The translations under genes and the position numbers were made by a program. Below are positions 1-5,020 of a stretch of DNA of 9,607 nucleotides, one piece after another. The notes under the pieces are model-generated. The model had not been told where the DNA came from and searched no databases. It saw nothing but the letters and a program-made list of their open reading frames with translations. Source of the DNA: Ferruginibacter sp. (lineage in GTDB: Bacteria; Bacteroidota; Bacteroidia; Chitinophagales; Chitinophagaceae); the NCBI GenBank assembly GCA_025352435.1, contig JANXTN010000275.1, positions 1-9,607 of the forward strand, given 5' to 3'. The stretch's first letter is position 1; the number at the start of each line of letters is the position of its first letter.

Positions 1-485
1 AGCTCAAAAAATACACCTGTCATGGCCGGACGAAGATCATCATTGCTCACCGCAAAAATAGTTTTGTTGATGGCGGTTACTAAACCTGTTGAAGTCATGG
101 TGAAACTGTTAGCATCATCTGCTGCAGGTTCCTTTGGGAAATTATCAGGATTTTCGCCCATTACTTTGTACTTACCATTATCGCTTGTAAGTTCTACTGC
201 AAAAGTTTTATTATCTATATTAAAAGTAAGTGGCTGCTCAGAAATATTTTTTAAAGAATCCAATAAAATTTTTGCGGGAATACAAACACGGCCACTTTCT
301 TTAGCTTCAATATCGAGGTGCACTTTCATTACCGTTTCTAAATCGGTAGCTGTTACGGTAAGTTTATTAGATTCTATTTCAAAAAGAAAATCTTCGAGAA
401 TGGGCAATACTGTATTTGCATTTATTACACCACTTATTTGTTGCAGTTGTTTCAGCAGTGCTGAAGAAGAAACGATAAACTTCAT
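1..485 (-). CDS. dnaN: DNA polymerase III beta subunit (sliding clamp), N-terminal part
   Basis: The reverse strand reads ATG at 485 and then about 161 codons to the window edge, so the C-terminal two thirds are missing. The protein begins MKFIVSSSALLKQLQQISG. It continues through a VLPILEDF segment, TATDLET, and later NDDLRPAMTGV, which are hallmarks of clamp domain 1 and the start of domain 2. The family forms a dimeric ring that encircles DNA and tethers the replicative polymerase in the cytoplasm. The ATG is the natural start because it matches the usual N-terminus, and a perfect TAnnTTTG box lies 20 bases upstream. It is divergent from recX, with 89 bases between the chosen starts. A plus-strand open frame over the same bases is only its shadow. 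Identification is by motif and overall sequence and is very secure. Confidence 0.95.
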   Translation of the reverse strand, partial: MKFIVSSSALLKQLQQISGVINANTVLPILEDFLFEIESNKLTVTATDLETVMKVHLDIEAKESGRVCIPAKILLDSLKNISEQPLTFNIDNKTFAVELTSDNGKYKVMGENPDNFPKEPAADDANSFTMTSTGLVTAINKTIFAVSNDDLRPAMTGVFFE

Positions 486-504
486 ATTTCTATTTTATGT
501 GAGC

Positions 505-512
505 CAAAGATA
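505..512 (-). promoter_or_regulatory. Bacteroidota-type -7 box for dnaN
   Basis: The reverse strand reads TATCTTTG, an exact match to the Bacteroidota -7 consensus TAnnTTTG, ending 19 bases before the dnaN ATG. This predicts a short leader of roughly a dozen bases. I see no clear TTTG -33 element at the usual spacing, so the call rests on the -7 box and its position. Confidence 0.45.
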
Positions 513-574
513 TAAGATTGATAGCAGAAAATTTTTATGTTTTACTACGATTAAATGCACATTTTTGTGAAGCG

Positions 575-1048
575 ATGGCATTTGAAACAAAAAATATTGG
601 AACAGAAAAGGCGTTTGAAAAAGCAAAGTATTACTGTGCTTATCAAGAGCGAAGCCATGCGGAGGCGAAGAAAAAATTGTACAGTTTCGGGTTGTCCAAA
701 AATGAAGTAGAGCTGCTGATGAGCCAATTGATTGAAGAGAATTATTTAAATGAAGAACGTTTTGCTATTGCATTTGCCGGAGGCAAATTCAGGGTAAATG
801 AATGGGGTAAAACAAAAATAAAATATGAATTAAAACAAAGACAGGTAAGTGACTACATTATTAAAAAAGCCCTTGCTGCCATTCTGGATGATGACTACGA
901 AAAGACGTTAAAAAGATTAGCGGAAGAAAAACTTGCTACGCTAAAAAGTGAGAAAAATATATTCACTAAAAAAAGTAAACTGCAAAATTATTTAGTAGGG
1001 AAGGGTTATGAATTCAATTTAGTAGCCGGTGTGTTGAAAGATGTATGA
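575..1048 (+). CDS. recX: RecX regulatory protein
   Basis: A 157-residue protein of the RecX family, small all-helical proteins that bind RecA filaments and limit recombinase activity. Visible family signatures are the YQERSHAEAKKKLYSFGL stretch (residues ~23-40), the LIEENYLNEERFA motif (~52-64) corresponding to the usual L-x-D/E-x-R-F-A signature, and the W-G-K-x-K-I-x-x-E-L segment (~77-86) of the second helical repeat. A Lys-rich C-terminal repeat follows. The open frame extends upstream to an ATG at 518, but the extra 19 residues do not look like the family and would overlap the dnaN promoter, so I chose the ATG at 575. recA is not in the window. It is divergent from dnaN. The Shine-Dalgarno is weak, as is normal in Bacteroidota. 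Confidence 0.9.
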   Translation: MAFETKNIGTEKAFEKAKYYCAYQERSHAEAKKKLYSFGLSKNEVELLMSQLIEENYLNEERFAIAFAGGKFRVNEWGKTKIKYELKQRQVSDYIIKKALAAILDDDYEKTLKRLAEEKLATLKSEKNIFTKKSKLQNYLVGKGYEFNLVAGVLKDV

Positions 1049-1050
1049 AA

Positions 1051-1083
1051 GATTGCCACGGATTACACGAATTCTCATGAATA
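1051..1083 (+). repeat. CACGGATTA-type interspersed repeat fragment
   Basis: Just after recX, the sequence contains three degenerate 9-base units in a row: CACGGATTA, CACGAATTC, TCATGAATA, preceded by GATTGC. This resembles an intergenic repeat (GCCACGGATTACACGAATT...) that I recall from many Bacteroidota and other bacterial genomes. That recollection cannot be verified here. Only one copy is present in the window, so its repetitive nature is inference. Confidence 0.45.
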
Positions 1084-1125
1084 AACACCCATACATGATA
1101 CCTAGGAAACTAAACAATCAACCAA

Positions 1126-1447
1126 CTAAACCACTTCGCATTCATCTCCCCATTTTCTGCGGCACTCTGCTGTTTCTCCGCAATGATCATCATCATGTTG
1201 AGAACATTCATCTGCACATGCATCGCAAATAGTTGCGCAGAGCTTACTTATTTCTTTTATGTGCATACTTCCTAAACTCATTAACTCAGCAGCAGCAGCA
1301 TAACATATAGCCGCACATTCCATAATTTAACTGGATACAATTTGCACGCATATTTGAAGCCTCATGACGTGCACATGAAGAAGCACAATGGTTGCATATG
1401 GCAGCGCATCGAAGACAAGCTTCTATACAAAATTTATACTGATGGTA
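1126..1447 (-). pseudogene. Four-helix-bundle copper-storage protein (DUF326/Csp-like), frameshifted
   Basis: Two reading frames together restore a ~106-residue Cys-rich protein. The upstream frame (1447 to 1325) contains YKFCIEACLRCAAIC, NHCASSC and ANCIQLN. The downstream frame (1323 to 1126) continues with MECAAICYAAAAELM, KLCATICDACADEC and DDDHC. Joined, they give the CIxLxxxCAxIC pattern typical of DUF326/Csp copper-storage proteins, which bind many Cu(I) ions inside a four-helix bundle through C-x-x-x-C pairs. One extra base near 1324 breaks the frame. There is also no ATG upstream in any frame before the preceding in-frame stop at 1498-1496, and the last helix (HCGETAECRRKWGDEC) lacks some Cys usual in the family. 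I therefore call it decayed. Alternatively, the 65-codon downstream frame, which has its own ATG at 1323, might be made as a short Cys-rich peptide, or the extra base may be a sequencing error. Confidence 0.7.
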
Positions 1448-1514
1448 GCCTGTTATAATATGTAATTTGATTTTAAATGTTTCAAATTTCAGCCACTAAG
1501 TGTGGTGAGCGATT

Positions 1515-1522
1515 TATCTTTG
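1515..1522 (+). promoter_or_regulatory. Bacteroidota-type -7 box for msrC
   Basis: TATCTTTG is an exact TAnnTTTG match 46 bases before the msrC ATG, implying a leader of about 40 bases. No strong -33 TTTG is visible. The octamer is identical to the dnaN box. Confidence 0.45.
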
Positions 1523-1568
1523 CTACATAAATAATTGGTCTATATCTTAAAAATTTTAATTACAATTA

Positions 1569-2042
1569 ATGGCGGAAGATCTTAATATAATCACAGGAAC
1601 TAAACAGGAACAATATGAAACATTGTTGCCGCAAATAATTGCATTGATAGATGGTGAAAAAGATGTTATTGCAAACCTTGCAAATATTGCAGCTGCATTA
1701 AAAGAACAATTTAATTGGTTGTGGGTGGGCTTTTATATTGTAAGGGAAGATGAGTTGGTGCTCGGCCCTTTTCAGGGCCCTGTTGCTTGTACAAGAATAA
1801 AAAAAGGCAGAGGTGTTTGTGGAAAGGCCTGGGCTAATGCAGCTACTTTGATTGTAGATGATGTTGAAAAATTTCCTGGTCATATTGCTTGTAGCAGTTT
1901 GTCTAAATCAGAAATTGTGGTACCCATAATTATTAATAATACCGTAGTTGCTATTCTTGATGCAGATAGTGAACAGCTAAGCCATTACGATAACACTGAT
2001 AAAGTGTATTTAGAAAAATTAGTTCAAGGACTAGCGTTTTAA
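1569..2042 (+). CDS. msrC: Free methionine-(R)-sulfoxide reductase (GAF-domain, fRMsr)
   Basis: A 157-residue single GAF-domain protein close to E. coli YebR/MsrC (165 residues). It reduces free (not protein-bound) L-methionine-R-sulfoxide, repairing oxidised methionine in the cytoplasm with thioredoxin as the usual reductant. The signature is clear: WLWVGFYIV (50-58), LVLGPFQGPVACTRI (63-77), GRGVCGKAW (80-88), FPGHIACSS (102-110) and the acidic DADSEQLSHYD near the C-terminus. Three Cys at 74, 84 and 108 have exactly the spacing of the E. coli redox/catalytic Cys (84, 94, 118), so the enzyme should be active. It appears monocistronic, with its own -7 box upstream and a hairpin 8 bases after the stop. 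The neighbouring Csp remnant also fits a metal or oxidative-stress theme, but that link is only inference. Confidence 0.94.
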   Translation: MAEDLNIITGTKQEQYETLLPQIIALIDGEKDVIANLANIAAALKEQFNWLWVGFYIVREDELVLGPFQGPVACTRIKKGRGVCGKAWANAATLIVDDVEKFPGHIACSSLSKSEIVVPIIINNTVVAILDADSEQLSHYDNTDKVYLEKLVQGLAF

Positions 2043-2049
2043 AAAATAT

Positions 2050-2071
2050 GCCGGAGATAGAAATCTCCGGC
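2050..2071 (-). terminator. Intrinsic-terminator-like hairpin
   Basis: GCCGGAGAT and ATCTCCGGC form a perfect 9-bp stem with a 4-base loop. On the minus strand it is followed by ATATTTTTT, a good U-tract, so it best serves transcripts coming from the cupin gene 215 bases upstream. On the plus strand it sits 8 bases past the msrC stop but is followed by CTTGCTTACC, so termination of msrC would be weaker. It could act in both directions. Confidence 0.7.
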
Positions 2072-2285
2072 CTTGCTTACCTCTGAAACCACAAAAAATC
2101 GTTCTATATAGTAAAGTGTTTATTTAAATGAGAAACCTTTATAAAAAGCATTTGGTGATCGTACGAAAAATGGATGGGCTGGCTTTTTAGAGGATAGTAA
2201 GGGATGCAATTGATAACTGATTCTTCTGCAAAGAAAAAGTATTTTTTGGGAAAAACAGCATATAAATAAAAATAAATTTAAGCCA

Positions 2286-3173
2286 CTAAATTAGTAGATT
2301 ATTTGCCCGATTAATTTCCATTGCAGCTAGCTCATAAACCTTCTTTTGCTTGCGGTCGTACCACCATTTTGGAGCAGTTTTTTTCATAAATGTGTCAATT
2401 CCACGCATGCCGAACAATTTCCATAAACCACCAAGTTTGCCGCCAAGGTTACCTTGCATAGCCCGCAAACTCATCGCAAAACCTGATTCTATATACTCCA
2501 TATGGTGCCAAAAGCCTGCAGGCATAAATAAAGTATCGCCATGTTCTAAAATAACTTCATAACCATTTGCTTTTTTTACTGCGGGAAAATTTTCATAATC
2601 AAATGATTTGCTGTAGCCGGCATAATTTGCAAGGCTTAAAACTTCCCAGGGTTTGCGGTAAAGTTTATATTGTTCTTCATGAGGAAAAAGCAGCACTCTT
2701 TTTTTACCCGCAAATTGTGTGTGCAAAATATGGCTCATGTCTATATCGAAATGCATATGTGTAACGGATCCTTCGCCGCCCACAAAAAGCATCGGGTATT
2801 TTTTTACAAAACCTTTCATCAATTCATCGGGCCATGTAAAATCTTTTACTATCTGCGGAGCATGTTGAAAAATATTGAATAAGAATATGCGAAGGTCAAG
2901 CGGACCTGCTTTTACTTTTCTGAGGTAATCGCCAAATTTCATGTAAGCATCAGCCGTATTAATGGGGGTGTAAGAATCACTTTTAATATTATTATACACG
3001 CCTACTTCACTTTCACCTACAGTATCTATAAAATAATCCCAATTCCATTTTTTGTATGCAGGCCATTTTTTTGCCAGATCTTTCATTATTAATGGTTTCC
3101 CGGTGTTGTAATACAGATTTTTAAAATCCTCAGCGGATATAGAGTCTACAACATCAACAGGTTTAAGCTGCAT
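2286..3173 (-). CDS. Cupin-like (cupin_8/JmjC-type) Fe(II)/2-oxoglutarate oxygenase
   Basis: A 295-residue protein of the cupin_8/JmjC-like family, related to FIH-type hydroxylases. The N-terminus has the family's DxxxxxDFKNLYYNTGKPLIMKDL opening, in which a partner region is followed by a K-P-x-I segment. The double-stranded beta-helix core carries the iron triad H141-x-D143 (THMHFDID) and H223 (PAGFWHHMEY), plus K158 in AGKKRVLLFP, a usual 2-oxoglutarate contact. YxxD/E-type FPHEEQYKLY and GDTLFMPAG also fit. All metal ligands are present, so it should be a functional dioxygenase hydroxylating a protein or small molecule; the substrate cannot be told from sequence. There is no signal peptide, so it is cytoplasmic. 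It lies downstream of rnhB in the same direction, but a 195-base gap with a terminator, palindrome and -7 box suggests its own promoter. H224 next to H223 leaves the exact distal ligand slightly ambiguous. Confidence 0.85.
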   Translation of the reverse strand: MQLKPVDVVDSISAEDFKNLYYNTGKPLIMKDLAKKWPAYKKWNWDYFIDTVGESEVGVYNNIKSDSYTPINTADAYMKFGDYLRKVKAGPLDLRIFLFNIFQHAPQIVKDFTWPDELMKGFVKKYPMLFVGGEGSVTHMHFDIDMSHILHTQFAGKKRVLLFPHEEQYKLYRKPWEVLSLANYAGYSKSFDYENFPAVKKANGYEVILEHGDTLFMPAGFWHHMEYIESGFAMSLRAMQGNLGGKLGGLWKLFGMRGIDTFMKKTAPKWWYDRKQKKVYELAAMEINRANNLLI

Positions 3174-3195
3174 AAATTTTGGTTTTATTAATTAG

Positions 3196-3203
3196 CAAAA
3201 ATA
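3196..3203 (-). promoter_or_regulatory. Bacteroidota-type -7 box for the cupin gene
   Basis: The reverse strand reads TATTTTTG, an exact TAnnTTTG match 22 bases before the ATG at 3173. No good -33 TTTG is present at 19-21 bases. Instead that region is occupied by the palindrome at 3223-3243, which would fit an activator-dependent or repressible promoter. Confidence 0.45.
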
Positions 3204-3222
3204 ACAAGAATAAATTACAGTG

Positions 3223-3243
3223 TTGTAACAGCAATTGTTACAA
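3223..3243. promoter_or_regulatory. Perfect 8-5-8 palindrome, candidate operator
   Basis: TTGTAACA-N5-TGTTACAA is a perfect inverted repeat. It lies about 20 bases upstream of the cupin -7 box, with its centre near -43 for the predicted start. Neither side continues into a U-tract on the strand where it would be needed for termination, so a dimeric regulator site is more likely than a terminator. The regulator family cannot be named from sequence alone. Confidence 0.45.
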
Positions 3244-3260
3244 AAAATAAAAAAGAGAAA

Positions 3261-3284
3261 ACAGCTTGATTGATAAACAGCTGT
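3261..3284 (-). terminator. Candidate terminator after rnhB
   Basis: ACAGCT and AGCTGT pair across a 12-base loop, and the minus strand then runs into TTTCTCTTTTTTATTTTTTG. It is about 85 bases beyond the rnhB stop. The stem is only 6 bp, so the call is tentative. The plus-strand side also has a short T-run (3287-3292). Confidence 0.35.
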
Positions 3285-3368
3285 GCTTTTTTGTAGAAAA
3301 ATATTTGCACTCACTTTCCTTCGTTACCGTTAAAAGCAAACGAAAAAGATTAAAGACATATAAATTAG

Positions 3369-3956
3369 TTATAGCTCTTCCGCAAAAATGTTGAAACTTT
3401 TTCTGTGGTATTTACAGAGGCCGTTTTGTTCTATGGCTTTCCGGTGAGTGAATGTACCGTAGCCTTTGTTTTTATCCCACCCGTAATGGCTATATTCTTT
3501 ATGTATTGTAGACATATACTCGTCTCTGTAAGTTTTTGCCAAAATACTTGCTGCCGCAATAGATGCATAAATGCTATCACCTTTCACTATGCATTTATGC
3601 TTTATGTTTTTATAAGGTAAAAAGCGATTCCCGTCAATCAGCAATTGAACGGGTTGCTTTTCTAATTTGTCAAGCGCCAAATGCATGGCCTTGTAAGAAG
3701 CCTGTAAAATATTTATGGTATCTATTTCATTGTTGCAAACCTCTCCTACTGCAAAAGCCAGGCTTTCTTTTTCAATAACGGGTCGAAGTTCTTCTCTCTG
3801 CTTTGCAGACAAAAGTTTACTGTCATTCAATAGTGGATGAAAAAAATCTTTAGGTAAAATAACAGCAGCAGCAAACACAGGCCCGGCATAGCAGCCACGT
3901 CCTGCTTCATCTACACCGGCTTCGGTTTTGGTTTTATATAAATATGGACGTAGCAT
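3369..3956 (-). CDS. rnhB: Ribonuclease HII
   Basis: A 195-residue RNase HII, which cuts RNA in RNA-DNA hybrids and removes single ribonucleotides misincorporated in DNA. The N-terminal AGVDEAGRGCYAGPV motif supplies catalytic D16 and E17 plus the GRG loop (19-21) that reads the RNA-DNA junction. D108 in LLIDGNRF and D127 in VKGDSIYASIAAASILAKTYRD complete the DEDD set. The C-terminal GYGTFTHRKAI is also typical. Length is normal for the short bacterial form. The ATG at 3956 gives the standard short N-terminus. It is divergent from ctaA over 77 bases. Nothing looks damaged, so it should be an active cytoplasmic enzyme. Confidence 0.96.
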   Translation of the reverse strand: MLRPYLYKTKTEAGVDEAGRGCYAGPVFAAAVILPKDFFHPLLNDSKLLSAKQREELRPVIEKESLAFAVGEVCNNEIDTINILQASYKAMHLALDKLEKQPVQLLIDGNRFLPYKNIKHKCIVKGDSIYASIAAASILAKTYRDEYMSTIHKEYSHYGWDKNKGYGTFTHRKAIEQNGLCKYHRKSFNIFAEEL

Positions 3957-3964
3957 TTAACATG

Positions 3965-3997
3965 CAAATATCATTTAATCATTCCAGATTTAGCAAA
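3965..3997 (-). promoter_or_regulatory. Candidate rnhB promoter
   Basis: The reverse strand shows TTTG, then 21 bases, then GATATTTG, one mismatch from TAnnTTTG with correct -33/-7 spacing. The predicted start is only a few bases before the ATG at 3956, so the transcript would be almost leaderless. That is unusual enough to keep the confidence modest. Confidence 0.35.
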
Positions 3998-4007
3998 CAG
4001 CTTTACG

Positions 4008-4015
4008 TAATTTTG
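4008..4015 (+). promoter_or_regulatory. Bacteroidota-type -7 box for ctaA
   Basis: TAATTTTG is an exact TAnnTTTG match ending 18 bases before the ctaA ATG. No clear -33 element is seen. It lies back-to-back with the rnhB promoter candidate in the 77-base divergent spacer. Confidence 0.45.
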
Positions 4016-4033
4016 CAGCATTAATTTTTTTAT

Positions 4034-4975
4034 ATGACTGCTGCAAAAAAATGGGTGTTTGCCACTTTTATTCTTACGTTCCTGGTAATTATAGCAGGTG
4101 GTATTGTACGCACTACACAGAGCGGTATGGGTTGCCCGGATTGGCCAAAATGTTTTGGTTTATGGATTCCGCCAACAAACGCTTCTCAATTGCCACCTGA
4201 TTTTGAAAAGTTTTTAAAGGCACAGGATATTGACCATACTTTTAATGTTTACCACACATGGATAGAATATGTAAACCGTTTGCTTGGTGCATTGCTCGGC
4301 GTTTTTGCAGTAATACAATTTGCTATTTTATTTTCTAAACGAGATGTAAACAGACCTGCGTTTAATTTATCAATTGCCTTTTTAGTAGGGGTAATTTTAA
4401 CCGGCTTGTTTGGAGCAATTGTGGTAAAATTTAACCTTGCCCATGTAAGTATTTCCGTTCATTTATTTTTTGCAATAGTATTGGCCCAAATACAATTGGC
4501 GTTGCTGATGAGTACCCGGGGGAAATTATTTAAGAAAACTACGGGTACAAAAATGAGAAAAGCGATTTTGTTTTTATTACTCATAATTTTTACACAAAGC
4601 ATTTTAGGTACAATGGTGAGAATGTATATAGACGATATATCATCTGCATTGCATTTTGAGCAAAGGGAAGCATGGCTTGCAAAAACGCCTTTGGCATTTA
4701 TTATTCACCGCTCATTTTCCTGGATAGTTTTACTTTCAGTTTTTTATGCAAACTGGTATTGCAGAAAAGTTCCTGTACTTGCAAACCCTTTAAAAAAACT
4801 AACGGGTATCATATTACTGAGTGTAGTAACAGGCGTTGTTTTATATTATTTAGAAATGCCTGTTGTTGCACAACCACTACATTTATTTTTAGCGTCCATC
4901 GCAATCACACAAACGATGTTTATACTTCTTTACACAAAAAATACAACAGATTTAATGAAGCCGCAGGTTTTATAA
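4034..4975 (+). CDS. ctaA: Heme A synthase (CtaA/COX15 family)
   Basis: A 313-residue membrane protein with eight hydrophobic segments in the usual CtaA arrangement (two four-helix halves). It oxidises the C8 methyl of heme O to a formyl group, giving heme A for aa3-type cytochrome oxidases. Landmarks are GGIVRTTQSGMGCPDWPKC (22-40) with the outward Cys pair C34/C40, HTWIEYVNRLLG (74-85) with the conserved Glu at 78, H137/H143 in LAHVSISVHLF, IIHRSFSW with H225, and QPLHLFLAS with H283. In the usual E-x-x-H-R motif the His is replaced by Asn (N81), whereas H74 lies two helical turns away. No other terminal oxidase gene is present in the window, so ctaA is separated from any cta/cox cluster. 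It is probably transcribed from the box at 4008 and may continue into the patatin gene 45 bases downstream. Confidence 0.93.
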   Translation: MTAAKKWVFATFILTFLVIIAGGIVRTTQSGMGCPDWPKCFGLWIPPTNASQLPPDFEKFLKAQDIDHTFNVYHTWIEYVNRLLGALLGVFAVIQFAILFSKRDVNRPAFNLSIAFLVGVILTGLFGAIVVKFNLAHVSISVHLFFAIVLAQIQLALLMSTRGKLFKKTTGTKMRKAILFLLLIIFTQSILGTMVRMYIDDISSALHFEQREAWLAKTPLAFIIHRSFSWIVLLSVFYANWYCRKVPVLANPLKKLTGIILLSVVTGVVLYYLEMPVVAQPLHLFLASIAITQTMFILLYTKNTTDLMKPQVL

Positions 4976-5020
4976 AAGCAAAAATTTATTATATTGTAAG
5001 TAAGAACAAACTGCACAATT

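Noticed and set aside
22..570. Plus-strand 182-codon open frame
   Set aside because: It is antisense to dnaN, whose protein is unmistakable, and its own product has no recognisable motif.
1041..1232. Plus-strand 63-codon open frame after recX
   Set aside because: It runs antisense over the Csp-type gene remnant and through the repeat fragment. The His-rich C-terminus simply mirrors the Asp/His/Cys codons of the opposite strand.
1764..1779. Hairpin GGCCCT-TTTC-AGGGCC
   Set aside because: It lies inside msrC and encodes the conserved LGPFQGP motif, with no U-tract after it, so codon content explains it.
1491..2289. AGCCACTAA appears at 1491-1499 and 2281-2289
   Set aside because: The shared stretch is only 9 bases, with no similarity outside it and no duplication pattern. 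This is expected by chance in AT-rich DNA.
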